A stretch of 64,000 bases of DNA from positions 2,806,394 to 2,870,393 of the forward strand of contig NZ_CP090976.1 of the NCBI RefSeq assembly GCF_021513235.1, written 5' to 3'. The notes below the pieces were generated by a model. That model ran no database searches. It had not been told where the DNA came from and worked only from the letters and a program-made list of their open reading frames with translations. The DNA comes from Kaistella sp. 97-N-M2. GTDB lineage: Bacteria > Bacteroidota > Bacteroidia > Flavobacteriales > Weeksellaceae. Shown here in pieces: positions 8,301 through 19,782 of the stretch (position 1 is the first letter of the stretch; each line of letters starts with the position of its first letter). The translations under genes were made by a program, and so were the position numbers.

Positions 8301-9980
8301 TAAAGTGTACGGTTCAAACTTGGCGAGAAATTCCGTGTACGCTTCAAAAGCGTCAGGGAATTGCCGGAAACTTTGTTTCAGTTCCGCTTCATCTTTCATG
8401 TAAAATTCGTGCGTAGGCAACCCGCGTCTTTTTCCGAAACCCTTGCCAACAGGGGAAGACAGTTTTTCACCGTCTTTAATGCAGTATAAAATATCCTGAA
8501 TGTGTGCATCGGATCGTTCGGTATAAAATGTTTCGTTTTGGGCCAAAATTTTCGTGTCATACTTCTCCGCAAATTCAAGCAAAACATCATTTAAATGTTC
8601 TTCCTCCTCCACCTCGTGGTTTTGAATCTGCACGTAAAAATCTTCTTTAAAAGTATTGGTCCACCACTGGAAAACCTCCTCGCCTTTCTGTTCTCCAAAT
8701 TCTAAAATGGTACTCGGAATATCACCCAAAGTTCCCGCCGTTAAAGCAATTAGATCCTCTTTATACTCGGAGATCATTTGTTTTGAAATTCTCGGAACCC
8801 CAAAATAAAATCCGTTCACGTATCCGATACTGGAGAGTTTCGTCAGGTTTTTATACCCGTTCATATTTTTTGCCAACAAAACAACGTGCGTCCTGCGGTC
8901 GGGATCGTCCTTAGTAAACTGTTTTTTTTCGGGGCGGTCGGAAATATAAAACTCGCAGCCGATAATCGGAATCAGTTCTTTGCTTCTCGGTTCAGTCTCT
9001 TTAAACTCAATTCCTTCTTCCTGCGCTTTCTGTTTCTTATCTAAATATTCCTGATGTTTCTTTTTGATGTTTCCGTTGGCTTTTTCAACTTCCGAAACAA
9101 ATTTAAAAGCGCCCATCATGTTTCCTAGATCCACCAGTCCAACTGCCGAAAAATTATTCTCCAGGGCTTTGTTGATGAGGTCATTTATGCGTGAGGAAGC
9201 CTGTAGCGAGGAATAAATACTGTGGTTATGAAAATTAAAATAGTCCCCGATCTCAATTTCGTTGGTATCGCCAAAATCGATTTTCTTTTTCTTTTTTGAA
9301 GCTGCGACCTGCCGTCTGATGATAATTCCAAATGGTTGAATCGGATGAGGATGAGTCTCAATAAATTCGCGGAGATCTGCTTCGGAAATCTTAAGTTGAT
9401 CCGCGGGAATAACGCCAATCCTCTTCATTTCGAAGAAAATCTGAGCTGTTGCATTTACGTCGGCTGCGGCATTGTGCGCTTCGTCGAACTTTTGATTGTA
9501 CAGTTTTTCGTAAAGTTCCGTCAGTTTTGGCGATTTAAACTTGCCGTTTCTTCCGCCGCCCAATTGGCAATAATCTGTTCCCAGAGCCATAGTATCAGCG
9601 GAGGGAATTTTTTCCAAAGCATTTTCTAGTTGTTTTCGGAACAGTTCGGCACCCACAATTTTGTAATCGAAATCGATATTATGGCCCGCCACAACATGGG
9701 CTTTTTTTAAAACATCCTGAAATTCAGCTAAAACTTCCAGCAGATCCCGACCTTCGGCATTTGCCATTTTGGTAGAAATTCCGTGAATTCTGCTGGCATT
9801 ATAAGGAATGTCGTAACCATCGGGTTTAATGATGTAGTCCTGATTTTCGAGCAGCGTTCCGTCCTGGGCATGAAGCTGCCAGGCAATTTGCACCATTCTT
9901 GGCCAATTATCTGAATCAGAGAGCGGTGCGTTATAATTTTTGGGTAAACCGGTGGTTTCAGTATCGAATATTAAGTACAT
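5322..9980 (-). CDS. dnaE: DNA polymerase III subunit alpha with fused exonuclease
   Basis: Replicative DNA polymerase catalytic subunit, 1552 residues, longer than the roughly 1160 of E. coli DnaE. The extra length is mainly an N-terminal DEDDh 3'-5' exonuclease: Asp6 and Glu8 (FDTETTGLP), Asp103 (NIDFDY), His169 and Asp174 (HNAAADVN). A PHP domain follows at about 248-560, with altered metal motifs (FHNHSIYSS and VDLGNM where active enzymes have TDHGNM). The polymerase core has PGRGSAAGS and the catalytic PDIDIDF (691-697). A C-terminal OB-like region follows. Proofreading thus appears built into the alpha chain, a layout I associate with Bacteroidetes DnaE. It is transcribed divergently from the E1 dehydrogenase gene. 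Confidence 0.96.
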   Translation of the reverse strand: MYLIFDTETTGLPKNYNAPLSDSDNWPRMVQIAWQLHAQDGTLLENQDYIIKPDGYDIPYNASRIHGISTKMANAEGRDLLEVLAEFQDVLKKAHVVAGHNIDFDYKIVGAELFRKQLENALEKIPSADTMALGTDYCQLGGGRNGKFKSPKLTELYEKLYNQKFDEAHNAAADVNATAQIFFEMKRIGVIPADQLKISEADLREFIETHPHPIQPFGIIIRRQVAASKKKKKIDFGDTNEIEIGDYFNFHNHSIYSSLQASSRINDLINKALENNFSAVGLVDLGNMMGAFKFVSEVEKANGNIKKKHQEYLDKKQKAQEEGIEFKETEPRSKELIPIIGCEFYISDRPEKKQFTKDDPDRRTHVVLLAKNMNGYKNLTKLSSIGYVNGFYFGVPRISKQMISEYKEDLIALTAGTLGDIPSTILEFGEQKGEEVFQWWTNTFKEDFYVQIQNHEVEEEEHLNDVLLEFAEKYDTKILAQNETFYTERSDAHIQDILYCIKDGEKLSSPVGKGFGKRRGLPTHEFYMKDEAELKQSFRQFPDAFEAYTEFLAKFEPYTLKRDVLLPEYDIPSEFLSEEDRADGGKRGENAYLRHLTYEGAAKRYPEITDEIRERLDFELDVIKNTGYPGYFLIVQDFCNEARKMGVWVGPGRGSAAGSAVAYCTGITNVDPIAYDLLFERFLNPERISMPDIDIDFDDEGRDKIIKWVVEKYGKSNVAQIITYSVLGGKSAIKDAGRVLDVSIGETNNIAKLIPSSPGMNIAKAFAKFDKLAPEDKVLAQEMKDILANPQDERFDVLSAAQKMEGCIRNTGIHACGVIITPEDISNLVPITIAAKDADILVSQFDNSVAESAGLLKMDFLGLRTLTIIKRAIKLIREKHGIDINPDTIPLDDAKTYQLFKEGRTVGIFQYESPGMQKYMRELKPTKFGDLIAMNALYRPGPIKYIPTFINRKNGSEETTYDLEETKEYLEETYGITVYQEQVMLLSQKLAHFTKGEADTLRKAMGKKDRPTLDKMYPKFLEGGKMNGLDETKLNKIWKDWEAFAEYAFNKSHSTCYALIAYQTAYLKANYPAEYMASVMSNNINNTKQITLFMEDCKAIGVDVLGPDVNESQYAFAVNEKGQIRFGLGAIKGIGEGPSEAIVAARKAERYKNIYDFFEKIPSSQMNKRVAESLVVAGAFDEVDRYHRAQYFDIDASGKTNIERLLRYGQSFQDNINEIENSLFADFADEVKIEQPKINPAPEWQNMHKLNKEKEIIGFYLSAHPLDEYKFQFQFIQGALSKKEILEGKKEEEIELDKIAVPIDIVDDIADSEEDLIDLPRDNPEGDEAELLEDSGKKAEPKGTYNFLNLDEVESYKNIVFANQQPDLFNNDKLSWKEKQALKNNAPEYMVAGLVTEYIVKDGKNSGEKIAFLTLEDYSGSYGFRLGDRDYMRLRDKIEVQRFVIFKVKFSQANDGRVFVNVSEVIDLKDAFEKFAKKMTVVVDVNDLRREDVDFFRENFSNSNGEHKLNFFVKNPEDQSNIELVSMKANVDINGNLLEIIHEMNKYEVYLN

Positions 9981-10136
9981 TGATGTCGTAAAGTTTGGGA
10001 AAAATCAGTAAGATTTTGGTAAAATTAGTGTAAAATTTCTTTAAAAAAAAGTTGCAAATTTTAGATCATTGAAATTGTTCACTAACGGCCAATTCCTCTG
10101 TTATTTTCCAAAATTTCCAATAATGAATTAAATTTT

Positions 10137-10144
10137 TATCTTTG
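10137..10144 (+). promoter_or_regulatory. TAnnTTTG box, -7 promoter element of the E1 gene
   Basis: TATCTTTG matches the Bacteroidetes -7 consensus TAnnTTTG. It ends six bases before the ATG at 10151, so transcription would begin at or next to the start codon and the mRNA may be leaderless. No clear -33 TTG was seen. Confidence 0.5.
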
Positions 10145-10150
10145 TTCACT

Positions 10151-12223
10151 ATGGAAATTGATACAAAAAACCGCGTTTCGAAGGAGATTTTATTGAAAGC
10201 ATTTAAGCATATGATGGTGGCCAAAGCCACGGCAGATGTTTACGAAGAGAACCGAAATATCTGCAAATACGTGCACTCCACTTCGCGTGGTCACGAAGCG
10301 ATCCAGCTGGCGACGGCGTATCAATTGACCAAAGAAGACTGGGTATCGCCTTATTACCGGGACGAAAGCATGTTACTCGGAATGGGTTTTGAGCCGTATC
10401 AATTAATGCTTCAACTGTTGGCAAAAGCGGACGACCCCTTTTCGGGCGGACGATCTTACTACTCGCATCCGTCGAGCCGACAGCAAAATCTTCCAAAAAT
10501 CATTCATCAAAGTTCGGCCACGGGAATGCAGGCAATTCCTACAACCGGCGTCGCGCAGGGACTCAAATACATTCAGGAATTTAATTTAGAACAATTTGAA
10601 AATAATCCTGTCGTCGTTTGCAGTTTCGGCGATAATTCCGTTACGGAAGGTGAAGTTTCGGAGGCCTTTCAGTTTGCCGCGCTACACCAGTTGCCCATCA
10701 TATTTTTAGTTCAGGACAACGAATGGGGAATTTCCGTTACGAAAGAAGAAGCCCGAACTTCCGATGCGTATGATTTTGCTGCAGGTTTTGTCGGTTTGAA
10801 CCGAATGAAAGTCGACGGCACCGATTTCGAAGCCAGTTTCTTAGCCATGCAAAAAGCCGTGGATTTCGTGCGGAAGGAAAGAAAACCCATGTTGGTTTGT
10901 GCGAGTACGGTTTTGATTGGTCACCATACTTCGGGCGTTCGGCGCGAATTTTACCGCGACGACGAAGATCTCACCAAACACCGCGCAAAAGATCCCGGAA
11001 ATATTTTAAGAAACAGATTACTGGAAGAAGGTACTGACGAAGATCTTTTAAAACAGATCGAAAAGAAAGCACGTTTGGAAGTCGAACAGGCTTTCCATAA
11101 AGCTATTGAAGCGGAGGATCCAAAACCTGAAACCGTGGAAGATCACGTTTTCGCTCCAACTCCTATCACGGAAGAAGTTGGTGCAAGAGAAGGCGAAAAT
11201 CCGGAAAAAATTGTGATGGTTGATGCGGCTATTCACGCCATTCAGGAAATCATGTGGAAACACCCCGAAGCCTTGCTTTACGGTCAGGACGTGGGCGAAA
11301 GGATTGGCGGCGTGTTTCGCGAGACGGTGACATTAGGAAAAAAATTCGGTAATAAAAGAGTTTTCAATACCCCGATTCAGGAAGCTTACATCATCGGTTC
11401 AACCGTGGGAATGAGCGCGGTGGGACTGAAACCGATTGTAGAAGTTCAGTTTGCCGATTATATTTATCCCGGCATCAACCAACTGATCACGGAAATTTCC
11501 AAATCAAATTATTTAAGCAACGGAAAATTTCCGGTGAGCAATATTATTCGCGTGCCAATTGGCGCCTACGGCGGTGGCGGACCTTATCACAGCGGAAGTG
11601 TTGAAAGTATTTTGTGCAATATTAAAGGCATTAAAATCGCCTACCCGAGCAATGCTGCAGATTTTAAAGGCTTGCTGAAGGCAGCGTATTACGACCCGAA
11701 TCCGGTGATTATGCTGGAACATAAAGGCTTGTATTGGAGCAAAGTTCCGGGCACCGACGATGCAAAAACCATCGAACCGGCGGAAGATTACATCTTACCT
11801 TTCGGTAAAGGAAATATTATTTTAGAAGCCGACAAAACCGAAACCGAAAAGGGCCGAACCATGCTCCTCGTTACTTATGGTATGGGAATTTACTGGGCTA
11901 AAGAAGCGGCGAAGAATTTTGCAGGAAGAGTAGAGATCATCGATTTAAGAACACTCATTCCGTTGGATGAAAAACTGGTTTTCGAACGTGCGAAACTTCA
12001 CGGAAAATGCCTGGTTTTAACGGAAGAACAACTGAATAATTCTTTTGCTGAAGCTTTTGCGCACCGGATTTCCAAAGAGTGTTTTAAGCATTTAGATGCG
12101 CCCGTTGAAGCCATGGGTTCACTGAATTTACCGGCGGTACCGATCAACCTGGTTTTAGAAGAAGCCATGCTTCCAAACGCGACAAAACTCACGAAAAAGA
12201 TTGAAGAAATTTTATCGAACTAA
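10151..12223 (+). CDS. Fused alpha/beta 2-oxoacid dehydrogenase E1 component
   Basis: Thiamine-diphosphate dehydrogenase of the branched-chain 2-oxoacid type, with alpha and beta subunits in one 690-residue chain. The alpha half has the TPP motif region (SFGDNSVTEGEVSEAFQFA, later QDNEWGISV). The beta half starts near residue 345 and shows ALLYGQDVGERIGGVF and NTPIQEAYIIGSTVGMS. I start at ATG 10151; a TTG at 10142 is also in frame but overlaps the -7 box. It stands alone, with no E2 or E3 next to it. Substrate preference (branched-chain 2-oxoacid rather than pyruvate) is from family resemblance; a separate pyruvate-type E1 alpha is at 38580-39584. Confidence 0.9.
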   Translation: MEIDTKNRVSKEILLKAFKHMMVAKATADVYEENRNICKYVHSTSRGHEAIQLATAYQLTKEDWVSPYYRDESMLLGMGFEPYQLMLQLLAKADDPFSGGRSYYSHPSSRQQNLPKIIHQSSATGMQAIPTTGVAQGLKYIQEFNLEQFENNPVVVCSFGDNSVTEGEVSEAFQFAALHQLPIIFLVQDNEWGISVTKEEARTSDAYDFAAGFVGLNRMKVDGTDFEASFLAMQKAVDFVRKERKPMLVCASTVLIGHHTSGVRREFYRDDEDLTKHRAKDPGNILRNRLLEEGTDEDLLKQIEKKARLEVEQAFHKAIEAEDPKPETVEDHVFAPTPITEEVGAREGENPEKIVMVDAAIHAIQEIMWKHPEALLYGQDVGERIGGVFRETVTLGKKFGNKRVFNTPIQEAYIIGSTVGMSAVGLKPIVEVQFADYIYPGINQLITEISKSNYLSNGKFPVSNIIRVPIGAYGGGGPYHSGSVESILCNIKGIKIAYPSNAADFKGLLKAAYYDPNPVIMLEHKGLYWSKVPGTDDAKTIEPAEDYILPFGKGNIILEADKTETEKGRTMLLVTYGMGIYWAKEAAKNFAGRVEIIDLRTLIPLDEKLVFERAKLHGKCLVLTEEQLNNSFAEAFAHRISKECFKHLDAPVEAMGSLNLPAVPINLVLEEAMLPNATKLTKKIEEILSN

Positions 12224-12560
12224 GGTGAGGTTCAGTTTAGTTTGTGAAGTCGCGGCTGGAAATAAAGGTTTTACCATTATGACTTAATGCGAAATTTTTT
12301 AACTCTTCAGTTTGATCTGGGAATATTTACGGAATTTAATTTCGGAAACCTTTAATGAAAAGATAATTACCATTAAGATTTAGGTCGCGGAATTAAGATG
12401 ATTAAGATTTCCTTCGGAAATTTAAAACGGTGAACGGTGTTGTTAGACAATCGAACTTGATTTAAATTTTTGAATTCTGAGGAGTAAAATAACGTTCAAC
12501 TTTTAAAAACTGTAATCCCAAAGCAAGCTGTCCAAAAGATTTTGCATCTTTTCTTGAAAA
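12224..12560. other. Intergenic region with ATTAAGAT repeats
   Basis: 337 bases between convergent genes. No credible gene. The octamer ATTAAGAT occurs three times within 40 bases (12372, 12392, 12401), which may be the remnant of a dispersed intergenic repeat. No strong hairpin terminator was found. Confidence 0.4.
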
Positions 12561-13619
12561 TTATCCCCACCAAAAAGCCGCCGCAATAATAATATAAAGC
12601 CCGATCAGCGCCACGCCTTCCAGCCAAATACTTTCTCCATCAAACACAATGAACGCGCTTACCAGCACGGAAAGTGCCAGAGCAGCAAGCAAAAGCGGAC
12701 TCAATACAAAAGACAATACCGCACCGCCCAAAAAGAAAGAAATCAATATCAACAGCGGATACAGCACCAAAGCGATCTGCAACGACGAATTCATAATCAC
12801 ACTCACCGCGTAATCCGCTTTATTTTTAATAGCCAGCTGAATGCCCACAATGTTTTCAATCGCATTTCCCGCAATTGCCACCACGATCAAACCGGCAAAA
12901 ACCTCGTTAATGCCGAGGGAATCCATGGCAGGTTGCAGCGCTTCCACAAACCAGTCCGACACAAACGCAGCGCCCGCGCCGGAAGCCGCCAGCACAATGA
13001 GCGTCACGGGCAAAGACCAACTCGCCTCATGCGCTTCCGTGTCCTCCGCCGGAATCACCGACTGATCTCCTTTGATGGAAAAGCTCAAATAAGCTCCAAA
13101 AACAATGAGCAAAACCACCGAAACAATAATGTCGAGCATATTGATATGGCTTTCCGCGGGCGTGTGCAGGTAAAAAGTTAAGGTTGGAACAGCCATCGCG
13201 GCAAACGCCAGTATCATTAGGATGGCGTTCATTTTTGGCGGTTCCGAGTGGAAATATTGCCGCCCGTTTTTAATGCCACCAAAAAGTATCGCCATACCGA
13301 AAACCAGAACCGAATTTCCCAGAATAGATCCGATCAACGCCGCTTTAACCACCGTGATCAGGCCGGCTTTCAAGGCGAAAATACACACAAAAAGTTCCGG
13401 CAAATTTCCCAGTGCGGACTGCAAAACTCCCGTCGCGGCGGGTCCCATGCGGCTGCCCAATTGTTCCGTGGCCTTTCCTACGATCATTGCGACCAAAACC
13501 AAGGCCACTGCTGCAAGAAGAAACAACAAGACGGAATTTAAGCCGCTGTGTGTTGCAAAACCTGTGGCAGCCGCAACTGCAGCCGCACCGGCAAGGAGTA
13601 AAATATCTTTTTTCTGCAT
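12561..13619 (-). CDS. Calcium/proton antiporter, CaCA family
   Basis: Integral membrane cation exchanger of 352 residues with about 11 hydrophobic segments. Both CaCA alpha repeats are visible: ALGNLPELFVCIFALKAG with GSILGNSVLVFG, and IAGNAIENIVGIQLA with MNSSLQIALV. The paired acidic residues (NLPE and NAIE) are those that bind Ca2+ in CAX exchangers. An acidic loop (AEDTEAHEA) near residue 195 separates the halves. CAX-type Ca2+/H+ exchange is favoured over Na+/Ca2+ exchange from the motif spelling; this is not certain. It stands alone, convergent with the E1 gene. Confidence 0.9.
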   Translation of the reverse strand: MQKKDILLLAGAAAVAAATGFATHSGLNSVLLFLLAAVALVLVAMIVGKATEQLGSRMGPAATGVLQSALGNLPELFVCIFALKAGLITVVKAALIGSILGNSVLVFGMAILFGGIKNGRQYFHSEPPKMNAILMILAFAAMAVPTLTFYLHTPAESHINMLDIIVSVVLLIVFGAYLSFSIKGDQSVIPAEDTEAHEASWSLPVTLIVLAASGAGAAFVSDWFVEALQPAMDSLGINEVFAGLIVVAIAGNAIENIVGIQLAIKNKADYAVSVIMNSSLQIALVLYPLLILISFFLGGAVLSFVLSPLLLAALALSVLVSAFIVFDGESIWLEGVALIGLYIIIAAAFWWG

Positions 13620-16061
<2,442 letters not shown>

Positions 16062-16144
16062 ATCGTTAAACTTATCAGAACTTGCCACTTAAAAACACTT
16101 GACGAAATTTTCCTTACCTTCAAAAATATTAACTGAAATTTAAA

Positions 16145-17566
16145 ATGATCCAAATTAACCTTCGCAATAAACCCACAAATCAAATCACCCAAAAACTCTC
16201 CTTCTTCACGGAAAAGAATTGGAAAACGGAAAAGCAAAATTTCGCCGAAAACCTAAGTGGAATTTTTTCGGCCCGAAAAGACGAAACCTTTATTCTTTTG
16301 GAAGAAAATACTGTTCATTTTTTAATTGGCTTGGGCAATGAGCCGAAGAATTTTGAAATGCAGGCCTGCGCGGAAAAATTCTCCTACCAATTCAGAAAAA
16401 AACTGAAGGCGCAACCCACGCTTCTTTCATGTGAAAATTTAAATGATGACGAGATTGAAAGTTTAGCACGCGGTTTATATTTAGGAACTTACGAATATCC
16501 ATTTAAAGAAGAACATCCCCTTTTTCAACCGGAATTCGAACTGGTTATCGGAAGTTTCGAACCAGAAAATCTGGAGCGGTTAGCCTTAAAAATTTCCGCG
16601 CTTTGCGAAGGTCAGTTTGCCTGCATGGAATGGCTGAACAAGCCGCAAAATTTTAAACGCGTTCCGCAGATTTCGGATTTTTTGGAAGATGTTGCTGAAA
16701 AATATAATTTAAAAAGAACCGTTTTTAACCGCGCGAAATCGGAAGAAGTAGGATTGGGCGCATTTCTTTCGGTGAATCAGGGAAGTTCGCAGGAAGCGGC
16801 TTTTACGATTTTGGAATATCAGTGCGACAAACAAGAGGCAAAAACCGTTGGTTTGGTGGGGAAATGCGTTCTTTTCGATACGGGCGGAATTTCAATTAAA
16901 GGTTCCGAAAATCTGCACTACATGAAATCTGATATGGGCGGTGCCACCGCCGTTATCGGAACCCTCATCGCCGCGGCGAAAAACAAACTCCCTCTCAATC
17001 TGGTCGTAATTTTGCCCATCACCGATAATGCCGTTTCGAATACGGCCTACATTCCGAGTGACGTGATCAAAGCTTACAACGGCAAAACCATCGAAGTACT
17101 CAACACCGATGCCGAAGGACGAATGACACTCGCGGACGGACTCTCCTATCTCTCCAAAAATTATAAAAGCGATGCCCTGATCGATCTCGCCACTCTGACG
17201 GGAAGTTCTGTTAGAATGTTCGGCTCTACGTGTGGCGCCTATTTTAGCAACAACGAAAATTTAAAAAAATCCCTTGAAAAATCCGGCTATAAAACCAACC
17301 AGCGCGTCTGGAATTTACCGCTCTGGGATATTTGGAAAGACGACTTCACCTCTGACGTGGCCGATTTTAAAAACATTTCTTCTAAACCCTTCGGCGACTG
17401 TATTGTTGCGGGGAAATTTTTAGAACAGTTCATTGAAGGCCACCCAAACTGGGCGCATCTGGATATCGCGGGCGTGGCTTTCGGTAATGTGCAGTACATG
17501 AAAGAAAAAGGCGCAACAGGTTATGGCGTGCAGCTGCTCCTGGATTTTTTGGAAGATTTTGCCTAA
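16145..17566 (+). CDS. M17 leucyl aminopeptidase family protein
   Basis: Cytoplasmic di-metal aminopeptidase that removes N-terminal residues from peptides. The C-terminal catalytic half of this 473-residue protein has the metal-binding segments FDTGGISIKG and MKSDMGGATAV and the M17 signature NTDAEGRMTLADGL. The N-terminal half is divergent, as is common in the family. It lies downstream of ligA on the same strand with no functional link, and upstream of the amidoligase cluster, from which a 141-base gap with its own promoter box separates it. Confidence 0.93.
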   Translation: MIQINLRNKPTNQITQKLSFFTEKNWKTEKQNFAENLSGIFSARKDETFILLEENTVHFLIGLGNEPKNFEMQACAEKFSYQFRKKLKAQPTLLSCENLNDDEIESLARGLYLGTYEYPFKEEHPLFQPEFELVIGSFEPENLERLALKISALCEGQFACMEWLNKPQNFKRVPQISDFLEDVAEKYNLKRTVFNRAKSEEVGLGAFLSVNQGSSQEAAFTILEYQCDKQEAKTVGLVGKCVLFDTGGISIKGSENLHYMKSDMGGATAVIGTLIAAAKNKLPLNLVVILPITDNAVSNTAYIPSDVIKAYNGKTIEVLNTDAEGRMTLADGLSYLSKNYKSDALIDLATLTGSSVRMFGSTCGAYFSNNENLKKSLEKSGYKTNQRVWNLPLWDIWKDDFTSDVADFKNISSKPFGDCIVAGKFLEQFIEGHPNWAHLDIAGVAFGNVQYMKEKGATGYGVQLLLDFLEDFA

Positions 17567-17670
17567 AAAATTAGGGTATTTAAAATTTTCTCTGTATAAT
17601 TGATAGGGTATTCTCAAATATTGAATAATTTTAAAAAATCTATGTTTATTATTTAATAGAAATTTGTTTA

Positions 17671-17678
17671 TATTTTTG
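17671..17678 (+). promoter_or_regulatory. TAnnTTTG box upstream of the ATP-grasp cluster
   Basis: TATTTTTG matches the flavobacterial -7 consensus and lies 29 bases before the first ATP-grasp gene. A clear -33 TTG at the usual distance was not found. Confidence 0.4.
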
Positions 17679-17707
17679 AAAATCCATTAATTTTTAACAT
17701 TCGTTAT

Positions 17708-18919
17708 ATGATGGAGAAAACGATCGTCTGTATTTCCTGTTATTACAAGGGTTACGATTTTATGGACGAAATAAAGAATCTCGGCAATAAAGTAATCCTC
17801 ATCACTTCCGAAAACATTAAAGAAAAAAACTGGCCCTGGCACGCTATCGACGAAGTTTATTACATGCCCGAAATTGAGCCTTCGGTTTGGAACCTGGATC
17901 ATTTGGTTCAGGGATTTTCGCATTTAATGAAAGACAATAAGATCGACGCGGTAATTGCGCTGGATGATTACGATGTGGAGAAAGCCGCACTCGTTCGCGA
18001 AACCTTCCGCATCCCAGGCATGGGACAGACAACGCACCGATATTTTCGCGATAAACTCGCCATGCGACAGCTGGCAAAAGATTCCGGCATCGTCGCCCCG
18101 CAATATTCTTCAATTTTCAATAACGAGGTCGTCAGCGAATTTACGGCGAAAAATCCCGCGCCCTGGGTTTTGAAACCGCGGTCGGAAGCTTCGGCCACGG
18201 GAATTATCAAAATTAAATCTCAGGAAGAACTTTGGCCGGCAATCGAAAGACTTGGCGATCAGCGTCATTTATTTTTGCTTGAAAGTTTCAAGCCCGGCGA
18301 CGTTTTTCATGTGGACAGTTTGGTTTATAAAAAAGAAATCGTCTTTACTTCCACTTCGCAATATCTTTCGCCACCCATGGCGGTTTCTCATGAAGGCGGC
18401 GTTTTCCGCACGAAGACATTAAGCCGATATTCCGACGAATTTAAAGCACTGGACGAAGCCAATTCGAAAGTCTTGAAAAGTTTTGGCCTGGTGAATGGTG
18501 CCACGCACACGGAATTTATTCGCGGAAAAGAAGACAAAAAATGGTATTTTCTGGAAACCTCTTCGCGCGTGGGCGGCGCTCACATTCCCGACCTGGTGGA
18601 GGCTTCCAGCGGAATTAACCTGTGGCGCGAATGGGCCCGCATCGAAAATGCAGTCCTTAAAAATCTGGACTACGAAGTTGCAAAACCCACGGGATTTTCC
18701 GCAGGACTCATTATCGCCTTGGTTAAAGACCAAAAACCTAATTACGACGACTTCAATTGCGAAGAAATCGTGCGGTTTCTTCCGCTGGATTATCATATCG
18801 GAATCGTTTATAAATCCGACAGCAAGGAAAAAATTGAGCATCGGCTGGATGAAGCAGCAGAAAAAATAACGAAAGACTTTCTAAATATTCTGCCACCCAA
18901 ATCCAAACCAGGTTCCTAA
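17708..18919 (+). CDS. ATP-grasp ligase 1 (carboxylate-amine ligase-like)
   Basis: Probable ATP-dependent enzyme that activates a carboxylate as acyl phosphate and joins it to an amine or thiol. The 403 residues show a pre-ATP-grasp domain (1-105, ending in AVIALDDYDVEKAALVRE), the ATP-grasp nucleotide lysine (Lys156 in WVLKPRSEASATGI) and the metal-binding C-terminal segment (HTEF with Glu269, then FLETSSRVGGAHIPDL with Glu283). This arrangement resembles single-domain amino acid ligases of the BacD/carnosine-synthase type. It is the first of six co-directional genes; 77 bases separate it from the esterase gene. Substrate unknown. A second ATG at 17711 is an equally good start. Confidence 0.85.
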   Translation: MMEKTIVCISCYYKGYDFMDEIKNLGNKVILITSENIKEKNWPWHAIDEVYYMPEIEPSVWNLDHLVQGFSHLMKDNKIDAVIALDDYDVEKAALVRETFRIPGMGQTTHRYFRDKLAMRQLAKDSGIVAPQYSSIFNNEVVSEFTAKNPAPWVLKPRSEASATGIIKIKSQEELWPAIERLGDQRHLFLLESFKPGDVFHVDSLVYKKEIVFTSTSQYLSPPMAVSHEGGVFRTKTLSRYSDEFKALDEANSKVLKSFGLVNGATHTEFIRGKEDKKWYFLETSSRVGGAHIPDLVEASSGINLWREWARIENAVLKNLDYEVAKPTGFSAGLIIALVKDQKPNYDDFNCEEIVRFLPLDYHIGIVYKSDSKEKIEHRLDEAAEKITKDFLNILPPKSKPGS

Positions 18920-18996
18920 GGACTTGGCAATCATTTGATGTTTAAAAGGTCGTAAAATAAGAACCCTTAAAACAGTTTCAACGTAAAAATAAATAT

Positions 18997-19710
18997 ATGC
19001 CGAGAATTGAACATACCGATTTTTATTCGCACCTTTTAGGAATGAGTTTAAAGGTTGAGGTGACCGGTCATTATGGTCACCCTATTTTAATGTTTCCCAC
19101 ATCACAGGGCCAGTACACGCAGAACCACGATTTCAAACTCAACGAAAGCATCAATTGGTTTGTAGATCAGGGAAAAGTAAAACTTTACAATATCGAAACC
19201 ATCGATAAGTTCAGTTTTTACGACAAAAATATATCTCCGGCAGAGCGCATTCGAAATTACGAGATGTACGTACAGTTTTTAATTCAGGAGTTCGTGCCAT
19301 ATCTGCAAAGTCTCCATTCGGAACACCGTATCGCGGTCGCCGGCGCAAGTTTTGGCGGATACCACGCAGCAAATTTTGCTTTCCGCTTTCCGGATGTCGT
19401 GTCGCACATGTTCTGCCTGTCTGGCGCTTTTTCCATCAGAAATTTTATGGACGGTTACAGCAGCGATCTCGTTTACTTTAACTGTCCGCGCGAATTTGTG
19501 CGGAATGACGAAGCCTGGAAATACAGCCACATGCACATTGTTTTAAGCACGTCCGATGAGGATATCTGCCTGGAGCAGACAAAGGAAATGGCCGGAATTT
19601 TGGCTTCAAAAGGAATTGACCACTGGTACGACGAACGGAAATGGATCAACCACGACTGGCCGCTTTGGCGCATGGTTTTCCCTATGTTCATGGGCAAATT
19701 TTTTAGCTGA
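18997..19710 (+). CDS. Esterase-like alpha/beta hydrolase
   Basis: A 237-residue alpha/beta hydrolase related to the esterase D family (PF00756 type). The nucleophile elbow is GASFGGYHA; probable partners are the Asp in STSDED and the His in NHDWPLWR near the C-terminus. No signal peptide, so it is probably cytoplasmic. It sits between two ATP-grasp genes on the same strand (gaps 77 and 72 bases), which suggests it trims, deacylates or transfers part of the product made by the ligases (inference). Not known to me as a characterised enzyme. Confidence 0.8.
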   Translation: MPRIEHTDFYSHLLGMSLKVEVTGHYGHPILMFPTSQGQYTQNHDFKLNESINWFVDQGKVKLYNIETIDKFSFYDKNISPAERIRNYEMYVQFLIQEFVPYLQSLHSEHRIAVAGASFGGYHAANFAFRFPDVVSHMFCLSGAFSIRNFMDGYSSDLVYFNCPREFVRNDEAWKYSHMHIVLSTSDEDICLEQTKEMAGILASKGIDHWYDERKWINHDWPLWRMVFPMFMGKFFS

Positions 19711-19782
19711 GACTTTCAAACAAATTTTGAAAAGCTCAAACAAACCTCAAATAGAACACAATAACATCAAACAAATAATAAA

